Shown here piece after piece: positions 22,039-35,500 of a DNA stretch of 64,000 nt. A model generated the notes under the pieces. That model saw only the letters and a list, made by a program, of their open reading frames with translations, ran no database searches and was not told the DNA's origin. Source of the stretch: Phymorhynchus buccinoides (lineage: Eukaryota > Mollusca > Gastropoda > Neogastropoda > Raphitomidae); contig CM065695.1 in the NCBI GenBank assembly GCA_017654935.2, forward strand, positions 27,787,286-27,851,285, in the 5' to 3' direction. A program made the position numbers and the translations under genes. The stretch's first letter is position 1. Every line of letters starts with the position of its first letter.

Positions 22039-22428
22039 CAGGGGTGGGATTTGACCAAAGAAAAAAAAAAGGAAAACTAGATTTTCAACAACCCGCGGCC
22101 CACCCCCTGAACAAAATTTGATTAATAATAAACAAATACAATAAAATAAAGCCTATAGGAGAAATGGCACCACATAAGGCCTTGAAATAAATCATAAAAT
22201 GGGTTGGAATAACCCATTTTAACGAAATATATTTAGAAGTGATACCTCGGCCGGCCATGATTGACATAGCGGAAGTTAGGATTGTCTTAACAGCGTGACC
22301 GAACAAAACCGAAACAAGAGTGCGTTTCTTCACGATTTGTTTTTTTGCCGGAATCTTTTTTTTTCAATGTCGGAATTGTTTTTAAAATACCGCATTTCAG
22401 GCAAAAACCGGACAAAATCCCACCCCTG
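22039..22428. mobile_element. hAT-like MITE with CAGGGGTGGG ends
   Basis: CAGGGGTGGGATTT at the left and AAATCCCACCCCTG at the right are perfect complements, flanked on both sides by ATGGGA (22033-22038 and 22429-22434). 390 bp, with no transposase frame. Confidence 0.8.
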
Positions 22429-22564
22429 ATGGGATGTCCGCGCCTACTCACTGTGCCCCAAATACACAATGCGTGGGACCTAAAGCCCCAACACAACCAC
22501 AACTACTTCTTCTTTGATCGCTCAAATAGTTTCCTGTCAATTAGGAGCACAGATGCGTCATGTT

Positions 22565-23253
22565 CAGTGTTCCCGATTACGCAGATCTGTACGTAAATTA
22601 CGCACAAAGTTTCAAGTTTGAAATACGTCATTGTGACGTACAGTTTTTCTCTCAGCCGATTGCTTCCTCAAACGTTTTCGCCGCGATCAGAATGTCGAAG
22701 CCATTTTGGCTTGCGGGAAACGATCAACAAAATATACTGGGCCTATTCTTTCATTACTATACCATGCTTGAAGCAGACGACAAAAACTATCATGAACCAC
22801 AGAGTAATTTCCCTTTGTTTCTTACCACCCATGCTGCTCGCACGTAAACTGCTGCCAAGCCTAGCTCGCGTGTTTCTTGGAAGCAAATAAATGGCGCTGC
22901 TTCACTGGATTGCGAAAACTTTGACGCAAAGTTCTTTCAAAGACTCTGAAGTTTTAAGTGAGGTGACAAAAACCCTTGAACCAGTTCCAGGCCCTTCAAG
23001 TTCTACTTCAACTGTCAGTACTGATGAAAAGAAGAAAGTAACTCGCAAATTCAAGTCAAGTTGGTGTGAAGAATTTGACTGGCTAAGTTCAAGCTTTGTA
23101 CACATTGTTAAAGAGATTTGTCTTTATTTTAGAGCATATTGTCCATTTATTATGGCTTTTATTTTGACCCTCAAAAATTTTCAACTGACCCTTAAAATTT
23201 GGGGGCAAAGGGTCATGATGACCCTTAAAAATTTGGAAGCATGGGGAACACTG
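22565..23253 (+). mobile_element. hAT-like element with CAGTGTTCCC ends, 5-bp target duplication and a zinc-finger-like frame
   Basis: CAGTGTTCCC at the left and GGGGAACACTG at the right are flanked by the identical pentamer ATGTT (22560-22564 and 23254-23258). A frame starting with ATG at 22891 encodes a Ser/Thr-rich segment and then VTRKFKSSWCEEFDWLSSS. This resembles the start of the TTF-type zinc finger in hAT-derived ZNF862-like proteins (R-F--SW--EF-WL). The expected Cys-His part does not follow; instead the frame runs into non-coding-like sequence. It is best read as a deletion derivative that kept one transposase-linked exon. 5-bp duplications are less usual than the classic 8 bp of hAT. 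Confidence 0.7.
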
Positions 23254-23935
23254 ATGTTGCTGCTATGCGTCTAAGTCTAGCTAAGGAATAATTTGGCCCA
23301 GCATGTCTCAGTATTGTCTGACTTCGGCTGTAGGAACTCTTTTCTGAGTTTTCGAAAGTGTTTCTTGAAAAAAGGCAGGAGAATGGACCGGAAAGGCAGA
23401 AATATAGAAGATGACAGTGAGCAAGCAAAGGAAAACGGCAGAGTCAAAGAAAGTGACAGATTAGAGGAAGTTACAAGCGCAAACATTCCAGAAAGTCAGG
23501 GATCTTTTTATACAAAAGCCTTTCTCAACCTTTCTCATTTTTTATTGGTTTTATCCAATTCAGTTCATTAATGTGACGTCACATCCGAGCGAACAGACGG
23601 AAGTGAGCGAACCTATCTAATGGATATATTATACTCTGGCACTGGCAGTACCCACTTTTGAAAATTATAAACAAAAAATGCATATTTACAGCAAGTTAAC
23701 TATTCAGTATTTCAACTATTTGTCTCTCTTTTTATCAGAGTTTCTACTATGAGATTGACTTACAATTTTGTTTTTACACCTGGCTACTCGCAGACCGTCA
23801 ACATGAACATGATTCGCTGTGCGTAGGCTAAATTAAATGCCTATACGTATTTTGTTTCTGCATACATTTTGGCAGTGTGAAAACTGATATATCTGCAGGT
23901 TTTCATCAGATTTTGTTTAATTTCTCATCCTCGTC

Positions 23936-24040
23936 CCCCCCCCCCCCCCCCCCCCCCTCCCCCCCCCACACACACACAGACACAGACACACACACACACA
24001 CGCATACACACACAAACACGCACGCGCACACACACACAGT
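23936..24040. repeat. poly-C followed by (CA)n
   Basis: A C-run with one T interruption at about 23936-23967, then CA-rich repeats to about 24040. Confidence 0.9.
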
Positions 24041-26335
24041 GTAAAATGTACCTTGCCATAAAAATAAAGTCAAAGGAAACTAATATTCCTGCTCACAATT
24101 CCTGCTTTTTTAATGTAAGGCCAAATAAAAAAATATGTCTGTTTCCGAGAACATGGCCCCAAAAAATAGGGTAGGTAGGTAGGCTTTCAATTTTTTTTTT
24201 TTTTTTTTTTTTCCTTCGCGGTGCAAGATTTTTGCCGTATTTGCTGAAACATGTGAATGTGAGTATCATTACTATCAATCAACAGATTATTTTTACCACT
24301 TGACTTTTTCACATAGGTACGCTGATGGAAATGTACCAATTGATTTCACTGCATCCGCATGATCACATTTAGACATAGAAATGGCAATCGCGTGCCTTGC
24401 CCACCTGCCCGATAAATGAATGTGCCAGGAGTGAAAAAGCTAGTAGAAAGAGTCTTCATGATTGGCCATCCTGTCACACAACTCCTCGGGAATGACATAA
24501 TTTAATCTGTCAGTATTTTTCATACGTTGTTTTTATTTAACGTTTCTCATGCGAGCGTGCGTCTCAGTGTGTGCGTGTGTGTGCGCGCATGCGTGTGGTA
24601 ACAAACATTGATTAAACAAACTATCAGCATATCATACGTATAGGGGGTTATTCTGTGACAACATACATTATAACATACTACAGTAGTATCACACACACAC
24701 ACACACACACACACAGAAGTACACAATCAGAGAGAGAGAGAGAGAGGGAGAGAGAGAGAAAAACTCAGAAAGTCAGAGTGAGTCAGTGACAGACAGACAC
24801 ATACACTATGAACAACTTTTTTAAACTAAAGACTTGCATTCAAGAAGAATGCTAACTAAGTTATGACACTGACTGACAGTGAGTGACAAGTCAAACAATC
24901 ATAGTTACAATGTCAAACTGTCTTGGACTCTTTCACCAATCTGCTCTATCTGGGTCTATCTACAGATTTTCCATCAAAGTATGTGTGCAAAAAGAATTGT
25001 CATTTTTTGCAGTTTTATGGATAGCTTGTGCTTTTGTCTCATGCCCAGCAAACCAAACTGCCAACTTCATCAAAATCAAATCCACTTTTAGGCCCTAGAC
25101 TGACTGATCACGAGGTGATGGAAGTCAAAATCGCACACTGCACGCCGATGGCGATACTATCCAAACTATCAGCGATAATGACACATCTTCGGCAAATTTC
25201 GAGGCAATAAAGCATGTGTCAACCTCGGAATATGACAGCAGAAAGTATTGTTGTCATGTTTTCTTCCAACCACTGCCCGATGGCTCAGACTCGATGGTTA
25301 TTTTTCGCCCAAAGCACGTTGCTCAAACTTGCAATTTTCTCGGAAACCTGTGCAGTCCGCATGAACGGCCTTCATCTATTGGATGAAATCACAGGAGCTA
25401 CGTGCGACGATTGGTTCGCTTGGCAGTTTCTGCTGGGTTGTTACTAAAAATAGCTTAGTCTGTCCTCATCAACATGTGCGAAGAGCTTCAGCAGAAATAA
25501 AACATACATGTGCAACTCTGCACTTGCCCGGCGGGCAGGTCGTCGAGTTCGCCATCTGCCCGACACTTACGACTACCTGCCCCGGGCAGTCGGGCAACCA
25601 TTAGGCCTACTGTCCGACCCTGCCTTGACTACGCCGAGTGAGAGTGCAATGGTTGTTTACCTTGCATCGTCTGCTCAAATTGCTTCTTTTTTTCTTTTTT
25701 TTGAAACGTCCACCAAAAACAATTAGGGTCGGCAGCAAAAACTAGGCTCGGTCGGGTTACCGGAAAAAGACATTTTTTTGGGGCCTAATCTCATTCTCAT
25801 TCATAGTGTTTATGCACAGTGAACACACAGGCAAACACATGTGCATATCCCCTGGCTGACTACAGAGAGAGAGAGAGAGAGGGGGGGGGGGAGACAAACA
25901 GATTGAGATATGGACAGAGAGACAGGCACACAAGGCAGCGTACACACACACTTGCATATCATTATTATCAATGCAGTAGCTTATGTTTTTGAGATGATGC
26001 CATTCACATCTCTAAAAGAACGGCTTGATGCTGCTGCTTTTTCCCCTGTCGAACTTGCAAAAAATTAACGTTCTATTTCGGCCTACCGTTCAGATTTGGT
26101 CAACGAAACTTGAAGCGCTTTGCTCTCGCGAACAAGCATTCAGATGTAAACAAAGATCGTTTTGGTATGACCGGACATGTGTCTGCTTTAGAAAGGAAAA
26201 GCCTGGATGGTCAGAAACAAGACTGACAACCAGGAAAACTAAAGCAAACAGACTGACCGCGGTGGCACGAAGCGAAAATCGGGTTCGGAGTTCTAATGTG
26301 GAAAAGTTGGGGTGGCTTGACCTAGTTCCAACGAT
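24040..26335. other. no supportable gene; simple repeats
   Basis: Contains poly-T at 24188-24212, (CA)n/(GA)n at 24690-24765 and GA/poly-G at 25865-25895. An open + strand frame at about 25100-25385 has no supported splice sites or family match. Confidence 0.4.
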
Positions 26336-26340
26336 CCTAC

Positions 26341-26434
26341 AAGTTGCTGATGATGTCTGAGCGAGTCCGAAACTAGGCCTAGCAAACATATTCTTCTGCC
26401 CCTTTCCTACTCGTGGCTTCTTTTTGGGAGGCAT
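26341..26434 (-). CDS. possible first coding exon of the - strand gene at 4942..16701
   Basis: An ATG at 26434..26432 in good context (CCAGCCATGC) begins MPPKKKPRVGKGQKNMFARP, a basic start of the kind seen in nuclear proteins. The frame runs 31 codons plus one base to a GTAGGA donor at 26340..26335. The same donor class (GTAGGG) is used by exon 12775..12998. The 9.6-kb gap to exon 16701 holds no exon that I could confirm, so linkage to that gene is a guess. It could equally be an independent gene. Confidence 0.33.
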
Positions 26435-26864
26435 GGCTGGTTTTAAACACGAATTGTTGTCAAAAGGCCGGGAAACGATAGCACTAGAAGACTAGGTCAC
26501 GCTGGAACTTTATTTGGTATTCAAAAAGTTGGATCGGAAAAGCTTTACCGAATGTGCAATGTCACCATTTCTTCGTTTCGGCGTTCGTTTTGCCAGATAC
26601 AACTTTTTAGTTCTGATTATGGTCCGAGGCCGCGGAAGAACTCAGCAGACGACAGAATCTTTGAAGTTGTTGACTGCTTTGACGAAAAATCAATCGGTCA
26701 GATGACCGCCTGCCTGCTAAAACTATTGGTCAAAATCGAAGGTTTATGCGTCAATGACCGATGACCGACGCCAAGAATGAACCCTGTATATGGGCATCAA
26801 TTTCTGGATTATGGTTTACAACATTAGCTGATCTACTTCCCTTGATTTTGACTGTGACTATCAG

Positions 26865-28060
26865 GTCAAGTCAGGTCAGGTCAGGTCAGGTAGTTATAAC
26901 ATTAGGCCTCGCGGCCTCTTCATTGTCCTGTCATTTTTGTTTGAACTTTTGCACAGCTGAGAGGTTTTTATATTTTGTTTTCGGCAAATCTGCCTTTTTG
27001 CCATGCTCATATTGTAGTTTTGATATGTTAGTGTATTTATCAAGGAGGTTTTTTAATTGTGTTATAAAATCGGCTGTTTCACTTTCAGACAATTTTTAGC
27101 TATCCACCTCATATTCTCGCCTTCCAATGTCAACGTATCATTCTTTCTGTTTCCTGAAAATAACCATAACCTAATCCTAACCCTTTGCTGAGCAAGGCAG
27201 AATGTTGCTTCTTAATGTAAATGAGCAGATTGCGTTCATGTTGACGTTCTGCGAGTAGCCATACATCAGTACTGTACATGTGGGGGGTTTCTCGTACCTC
27301 GCAGCGATTCAAAACGGATGCTATTTTGACAATAATTTCAACTTTATAATTAAATTTGATATCAATGCATGTCGTTGGTGCATTAAGTAAAGTAACCCGT
27401 TGAAAATTAAAGAATATTAACGAACCATACGTACTTTTTCAGGGCCTGATTTGTCCATTCTCTCGCACAGGTCTACAATTTAGCCATTGCAGACGGGAAT
27501 ATCCCATACGACTTCCGGTAGAAGATCGTTTTAGCTAAAAGCCACAACCAGTACAAATAAACACAAAATAAGAACATCGTTTGACTCTGAGCGTCCACCA
27601 AGCCTAAGTGCTCTTCATTTCAAAGCTTTATTTATGTTTAATACAAACAAAATAACATCTTTATATATTGATAATGCTTAAATCTTCGTAAAAGATCCCT
27701 TTGAGCTTTTTTCTATGCCGTGACCTGACCTGACCTGTTAGAGCATTCAGATGGAAGCCCCCTCCACCCCCCACCCCTCCCAGCTGTCTACTATACTAAG
27801 GGACGTTACTCTTATGTATTGTGAACTTTGACGCTGATGTTGAATCTTGACCACAAAGTCAAACGAATTTGTATGTTTCGTGGTTGTGTAACCACATGCT
27901 CAAGGGTGCAGTTATCTTTAGACCTAGAAGTGAACCCTGACAGTTTTGTGACGCACGCAGAAAGTGTGCGTTGGCTAGTTGCACGAAGTTCTCAGGTCAG
28001 GTCAGGTCAGGTATTAGGACGACCAGGCCTTGCAGCCTCTCATTGAGAGTCTCAATGCGT
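26865..28060. repeat. retroelement 3' ends with (TCAGG)n / (CCTGA)n tails
   Basis: Pentamer tails lie at 26863-26890 (TCAGG), 27719-27738 (CCTGA) and 27991-28012 (TCAGG). In the first and third the tail adjoins a similar segment (TTAGGCCTCGCGGCCTCT and CCAGGCCTTGCAGCCTCT). This indicates two antisense copies of one LINE/SINE end and one possible sense tail. No gene is seen between them. Confidence 0.6.
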
Positions 28061-28537
28061 CCTTCCTTTTGGTTAGTGTTTGGCAATGAGAGACTTAGTG
28101 CGATTTTTCTCACGCCAGATTAGTGCGATTTTTCTCACGCCAGAGGGCATGACGCTCGTGTGGGGCTAATCCTCTCTATATTATTAGTTGGGGATAAAGA
28201 GAGAGAGACAGTGAGTGGTCCTACCATCACTCTCTCTCTCACTACGCCCAAGTAAGAAAACCGCGTGATAAGCTCCCTAGTGCACTGACTGCCCTCTAGC
28301 GTGAAAAATATCGCCATAGGTTGACCATTGCTGTGGCGGTTTTTAGCATCCATATTGATGCACTAATCATGACCGTACTTTAACAGGGCAATTTTTGGAT
28401 CACTGTCTAGGAGGTTTTTGAATTTGTTACAATGTTAGTATCTGAGGTCAGTTTAGTATGAGCAGGGGTTGTTCCAATATTGGGTGACTCTGTTAGAAAA
28501 AAAGTTTGTTCTTAGTAATGTTAGTTCTGCTGTACCT

Positions 28538-28686
28538 GGGCCTGTATTCACGTTGAGATAGCATGAGACTTAGCATCATGCTAACTTAGAAGCTCTTCCA
28601 AAAGTCCTATTAAATCCTACAGGACATTGGAAGAGCTTCTTAGCATCATGCTAAGTCTCATGCTATCTCAACGTGAATACAGGCCC
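28538..28686. mobile_element. palindromic MITE with GGGCCTGTATTCACG ends
   Basis: A 149-bp hairpin. The outer 45-50 bp of each arm (GGGCCTGTATTCACGTTGAG onward) are nearly perfect complements, and a further paired segment (AAGCTCTTCCAA/TTGGAAGAGCTT) lies inside a short loop. It has no coding content. Confidence 0.8.
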
Positions 28687-28689
28687 TGG

Positions 28690-28905
28690 TTAGGATTTTA
28701 AGTTCGCTATTACGGGTTCTTATTTCGTTAGACAAGTGAAACAAGCCTTTGTTAGTATTGTCAGTGCCTTGAAAAATCTTGTAAACATTTATCAAATCTC
28801 CCCTTATAATTTTTATAGTCTTCTGTATTTCAAAGATGGCAAATCTAATTTGCACAACACGTATGAGTTGTTCACAACTTTCATACGGCCTGCACTCATA
28901 CACAA
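28690..28905 (-). pseudogene. antisense CR1-like LINE C-terminal remnant
   Basis: Read on the - strand this gives KTIKIIRGDLINVYKIFQG followed by LFHLSNEIRTRNSELK. The RGDLI-VYKI signature matches the CR1-type fragment at 4500..4830. It is short and 5'-truncated. Confidence 0.6.
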
Positions 28906-29017
28906 GTCATAGTGACCGGAGTTAGGAATTATTTTAGCAGTCAGTCTGGATGTGCACCCCCGATAAGGAAAGTCCTGTCTCCAGATACTCCAGCCGGCAG
29001 TGTTAGTACTGTTACTG

Positions 29018-29026
29018 TTTGGAGCT

Positions 29027-29058
<32 letters not shown>
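29018..29058. repeat. poly-G run
   Basis: An uninterrupted G tract of about 30 bases after AGCTG. Confidence 0.95.
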
Positions 29059-29059
<1 letters not shown>

Positions 29060-29523
29060 AGTTAATGTACATAAGGATACTTTGTACTCGTTTTTATCAC
29101 ATCTAGCAAAACAAATGTCCCATATGTGCTATCCCAGGCTGAGAGGACATAATACCTTATATTTCTCTCTCTCTGTGTATTTTTTCCGGACGAGAGTCAA
29201 GATTCAAGATTCTCAGTGTCAAAGTTCACAATACATAAAAGTTTTACTGTCTGCTAAGATAACAACATGCTAGCACTGGTAACTATTTGGTTTTGTATTG
29301 TTATTTATTCTATTCTAAAACATACAATGATAAGTAGACGCTTGATTCATAAGGGAATTTGGTGGGAAATAAAATATTTCATTGATTTTTCATGACTAAA
29401 GAGTTCTCAAAGCAGAACTAGATAGAAGGGAGAGGTGAGTAGGTAAACAAGTAGCACATCAGAGAGTATGGTCTTTATAAAGAAAGTTTGTATGTGTGTG
29501 TTATTTTAATCAGGTGGGCATAC

Positions 29524-32500
29524 ATGGGAAGCCACTTTGGTTGCCTACAAGCCTCAGGCAGACGGTGCCTTGTTCCACAGCCTTCTTCAAACATGTTCTG
29601 CCCCTGTGCTGCCCATTCCATAGTCAGGAGAACTGTCCAGAAACACAGCGCATGGCAACATTCCTGTCAGATCCAACCATCCTTTGTTCTTCACAAATCT
29701 AAGTTTTTAGCCACAACTATTCAAGCAACAAAGCCTTATAATATATCGCTCGTCAGAAACATTTCAAAATCTTCAGGATCAAATATTTCAAAAAGTTCAG
29801 TGTCAGAGGTTCGAGCAGGACATCTAGTTAAAGCCGGTCTTGTCTCACCCGTGTTTCTGTCGGCCGAGAAACATTTAGGCAGAACGGCAATTCAAGATCG
29901 ATTAGGACGTTTCACGTACAGTGACATTCTCCACCACAGTATCCGTCTGTCGAAAGACCTCACCGAACTTTGTGGCCCGGATTCGGAACTGCTGGACCAT
30001 GCGCGGGTAGCGTTTCTGTGTGAAAACGATGTGAGCAGCGTTGTGACTCAGTTTGCCATATGGATGGCCAAAGGCATTGGAGTGCCTCTCTGCAAGACGC
30101 ACCCGGTGTCAGAATTAGAGTATTTCATTCGGGACTCTGGCAGTTCTGCTCTGATTGCATCTCAGGGCTTAGCCGATAAGCTGGCTCCTCTGGCTGAAAC
30201 GTTAAAGCTTCCCTTCAGAGTGATTGATGACAGCGAGCTGCTGAGGGGCTATGAAGTGAACGAGTGGTTTGTCTCGGAGAAAGCCACCACCAGCAAGATG
30301 ATCGGCAAGGCCAAAAAGAATCGGCCCAAGCGATGGTACGATCTGCACCAGTTCAACAACTGCTTCAAGAACGATCCTGCGCAGATTATCTACACCAGTG
30401 GAACCACCGGCAGACCAAAGGTAACCATCGGCGTGCTGCCAAAACTCTTTAAGCAGGAAATTGTTTGAGCAAGAAAGTGAAGAAACTAATAAAAGTAATG
30501 AAGCTGTGATTTATCACTCAGACTTCAAGATAAAGTTAGAAATGTTTAAAGCATGCATGTTGTATTCAGGCATGCATGAAAGATGTTGGTCAAGCGAAAA
30601 TGTTTGAAAATTAAAGGAAAAACAAAAACAGAACATTTACGCAAATCACCGGAAATAAGAAATAAGAAAGAAATATAAAATCACGAGAATCCATGGTAAT
30701 GTGATTCATCGATTGATTGTAATTGTAATTAAAACAAAGGAATGCCATAACTGATAACAGAATTGTTGATAGAAAAGGCTTGCTAACAGTACAATGTATA
30801 TTAGTATTTGAACAGAAAACAAACTAGACATAAGATGCTAACAAAATTGTGCACTAGCAAGCTGTATGGGTATGGTAGGGTATGGTAAAATTGGTATGGC
30901 ATGGTATGGTATGGTGTGGTATGACATGGTATGGTATGGCATGCCTTGGTATGATATTATTTTCTACTCACAGTCACTCATATCTGTACAATAGGGCATT
31001 TGCCACGAGTGTTTGTTCTCTATACTAGACCACTAATTTGCCCAAGCTCATTCTCATTCTGCCCAAGTTACGCTTGACCTTTCTAATTCAACTCTCTAAA
31101 TTCAACTCCATGAAATTCAAGGTTCTTCTTCTTCCATTTAGTATCCACAATCAACAATTTGATTTTTTTTATACTGTTTGGTCAAGGTCCGAAGGTCGCA
31201 CACAAAACAAAAACAAATTTTTAAAAAAAAACTAATCTACTGTGACCCAGCCAGCCAAGACCCGTTCAGCGGAAGCTCGGCATGATGCTGAATCGGCAGG
31301 AACTGGAAACCCCTAAGCTAATTTATTTTTTATTTTTATTGTTTTAAAGAGGGTATTTACAATGGTTGCTGCCATGCGGCAAATGCTCCTATTCAGGCTG
31401 CCCTCATGCGGAGTGTGTCACTGCTAGTGCTGCGCCATCCTTTTGGGTTTTTTTTGTGGTCAGGGCGTGGTGCACACGCACGGCAACCTGTGGTCCATGG
31501 TGGACAACATGGTGCGGGTCTGGGCCTGGTCCCCTAGGGACGTCCTCCTGCACGTCCTGCCCCTGCACCACGTCCACGGCCTCATCAACGCACTGCTCAC
31601 GCCCCTGCACGTCGGCGCCTCCTGCCTCATGCTGCCCAAGTTTGACCCTCAACAGGTGAAGCGAATCTATCATCGTTTAACCCCTTCATTGCCGAGCCCG
31701 TTTCCTGTTCCGGGGCAACTATTTGCCAAGCCGTTTTAGGTTGCGGAGTCTATCGCAAAACTTTCTGAATAAAAGTGCATATAACCTATGCTTTTCTGAA
31801 CGGGGATTGAATATACTATTCTTTGAGAACACTCTCACATGCATTCGAACATACTGCGAAAAGCGTATGGATAGAAAAAGGGAAACTCTTAGAATAACCC
31901 TATGACGGGTATTTCCGTGACGGGGCAGTTTATAGGTTACCGGAAGTTGACGGAAATATCCGTGACAGGGCAGTGAAGAGGTTAAGTTATCCCTTGCACC
32001 CCCCCCCCCCCCACTTGTCTGCCAGTGGAAACTGAGAAATGTTCGATTTCGCTTATTAACTCCTTCGCATCGCATTGATTTTGGATTATTTAAAAAAGAA
32101 CTCAACAAATCACTCCAGCCATCCACACAAGCAAAACTTCCATAAACAAAAAGAGAAATGAAAGAAGATTACAGGTTTTTACTTCAGGTTTAGACATAGG
32201 GAAGTGGTTGATGGGACTTTTTTGTTTATATATAGACTATAATTATATAGAAAACATTTCTACAGCAATTAGTTTTCTCCATTTCAAACCACTACAAACG
32301 CATAGTAAGAGGCAAAAGTGTGGTCCAAGGGAGCGAAGTGAGTTTAGAAATGACCAAAGTGTGGTGTGCACACAGATTTACTTCCCTCGAAACAAATTCA
32401 TCAAATTGACAGCTTTATATTAATTCCGGCCATATATAGGTGGAACGACTTGAATGAGTTAATTTAGAATGTGAGTCTCAGCAGACGCTGTTCTCAGGGG

Positions 32501-35500
32501 TTGGAAATTGGTTTTTGGTGATGAAACAGATTGTGCTTGATATTCTTTCCTTACAATCCCGCGGTTCTTGTGTGTTCCAGGTTTGGCAGAACCTGGTGAA
32601 CCCCATGAGTCACACAGACGGTGTGCGTGTGAACATGTTCATGGCCGTTCCCACCATCTACGCCAAACTCATCGAATACCACGACCAGCATTTGCATAGA
32701 GGTCGAGGGTCAAGGCTGTCCTACGAATATATAAAGTCTGTCTGCACGGAGCGCATCAGGTTTGTAAGCACAGTCTTGGTCCAACTAGTTATTTGTGTCG
32801 TTTTAGGTTGGACGGCATGACTGCACTTGGCCTATTTTCCATTCTTTGGCTGGGCTTAATACTTTCACTGCATATGTAGATGATATTAATACAATCATTC
32901 TTTTTTGAGTCTACTGAAAAAAAATAATGTCTATGTGACTTTTTCCACTAGCCTGGAAGAAAATCTTCGGAATGACAGTTTTACGTCATAAAAGTAGACT
33001 GATATGACGTCATTATTCAACTTATAACTGATGGCAATTGGCCTTACACTTTTCGCAAACCTATCCGCAGCATACCACTTGACCATAAGAGAAGCAGGCA
33101 TATCCGGAAGCGACACAAGCAATTGGACCAGGTCTGTAGATGTGTGAAGCTGTTGTTGGTATAATTATAACTGTGCTCTTTCTTATGTGTGACCACTCGC
33201 GCAATAAGTAAAGGACAAGTAAGCTGCTAAAGTTAAAGCCGCATTTACAGCATATCAATCCCTCACATTCTGACTGCTTTTAGTTTTGACTTGGGTAGGC
33301 ACAGCTTTCGCATGACTTTTAGTCCATGGTTGAGTGTGTTCGTAAAAGGATAAATAATTTTATCCTTTCGTCATCCTATCGGCGCTTTCGTCAGCTCATT
33401 GAGGTCTTTCTGACGGGGGTTTATGACGTGCACTCGGGACAGAGAGAGCATCTGCGAAGATGACCAGTTTGGACTTGGATCGTGGAAGAAAATCAATCTT
33501 TCTTTCTGGTTCCTCCAGGCTGATGGTGAGTGGATCGGCAGCTCTGCCTCAGCCAGTGATGGAGAAATGGGAGACAATCACGGGACATCGCCTCTTGGAA
33601 CGCTACGGGATGACGGAGATTGGAATGGCTCTGACCAACCCCTTGTTTGGGCCTCGAATCCCGGGTAATGTTGATGATTTATTGTGTACTTGATTCTGTG
33701 TTTGGTATTTCGTACATTCAAGTCTTACAAACTTGTCTCTGTGAAATTTAGGCTGTTCTCATCTGGAGAGTGTGTCGCTGCAAGTGCAGTGCCACCCATT
33801 TTTTATTTTTTTTTTTTTTTTTTTTTTGGGGGGTGGGGGGTGGGGTTTTTTTGTTGGTTGGTTTAATGCTGTAGCCGAAAGATACAGACCTGTAAGCATA
33901 GAAACCGCAGTGTACAAGGAATAAAGACACGATGGTGAAGACAAAGAAACTGAAGCAACAAAAGTCTCCTGGACCCAAAGCTGTCACATGCTGCTAAGCT
34001 TGGCATTGCCCTCATATCCCGATAGAAATGACACAACTTGAGGAAATGAAACAGAGTGAACCATACTCTACAAATTATAAGGCCGGGGGGTGCATCCCCC
34101 ACATTTTACATGATTTTGTTATAACAGTTTTTTTACTATAATATTAGGCATATTGCAAAGCACAGGGGTCTCCGTCTGGGACAAAATGTGATCGCCTTAG
34201 GCAAGTTTCGCATGTAAACCATTGTGCAATCCAAAAAAACAAAACGGGAAGTAATAAATATGAAAGAATGTGCCCATTGCAAGCGGTAGCCCATCCATAA
34301 TCCCATCCACTTATTTCTTATATAAGTGCATGGGGCTTCCGTATGGAACTTAAGGATTGCGGATCTTATGCGCACAAGGCCTTATGATCCTTAAAATGCG
34401 GTTGTGGAAGATAAAATTGCTAATTGAAGAGTTTTTGGTTTATACAGCAGTGAATGCAATCAGAGAATCAATAAGCTACAATTTGTACAAAATGTTGTTT
34501 ACAGGTTGTGTGGGCAAACCATTCCCATCGGTGGAAGTACGCATCGCCAAACCCAACGTCTATGCCAAAAACGGCTACGATGTCATCGCTTCGGGAAATG
34601 CTCATCGAACCACAGTCACCCCAGGTATGTTATCTGATTTTGTTCATTGATCTTAGTATTTGTTGAAGTCCTACTTCAGGGTTCCTGATTTTTTTCCCCC
34701 TATTCTATGGGGTATGCCCACCCCCTGTTCAGTTTTAAGGGGTATTTATTGGTGTTTTTCGTGTGTGTGAGACCTGTTTACCCTCCCGGTTCTGCCGGAA
34801 TTATCCCGGGAACTTGCAAAAATTCTGGGTAAAATAATAAATTCTGTGTGAACGCTGAAAATCCCGAGATTTCGAAAAAACATCTATTATTTGTTTCCGT
34901 TTGTATGAAAAGACGCAAGGGTTGTAGTTTTGCGCCAAACATGTCATAAGGCAAGTCAACCACAGGCGGCAAGCGCCAGAAATCTTCGACAAACGACAGC
35001 AGTGATAGGGTGAAACAGTGAAGCAGAAGTTTTCTCAAAAGTATTTGAAAGTGCCAGGAATAACAAGTTCACGTTTGGGAGACGAGCATGCACACTGCAA
35101 GTACTGCAACGTGGACTTCAAATTTTCGCTTGGCGGCATAAGCGACATTGGGATGTGAATTCTGTTTTTTTTTCTCTCTCAAATTCCGGGTTTTTCTGTG
35201 GCAAATTGCAGGTTGTTCATGATAAGGGTAAACAGGTCTGGTGTGTGGACAATGTTGATTTCGACTCGCTGTGTTGTTGTACAGGGCAGGAAGGGGAGTC
35301 AGGGGAGCTGCTGGTGAAGGGTCCCAGCGTGTTCCACCAGTACTGGAACCGACCAGAGGCCACCACCGACACCTTCACACCTGACGCCTGGTTCAAGACA
35401 GGTGAGTGTGGGGAAAGACAGGTGAGTGTAGGGAAAGACAGGTGAGTGTGGGGAAAGACAGGTGAGTGTAGTGAAAGACCAGGTGAGTGTGGGGAAAGAC

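Noticed and set aside
22891..23274. Intact host gene for a zinc-finger protein
   Set aside because: The frame lies wholly within transposon ends with target duplication and lacks the Cys-His part of the domain.
25100..25385. About 90-codon + strand frame containing KYCCHVFFQPLPDGSDSMVI
   Set aside because: It reads like protein, but no convincing acceptor and donor pair was found, it has a stop soon after, and no family was recognised. Left as undecided non-coding DNA.
26514..26705. + strand frame with MVRGRGRTQQTTESLKL
   Set aside because: Could be a short 5' exon, but no donor or partner exon was found in phase with ACSF3.
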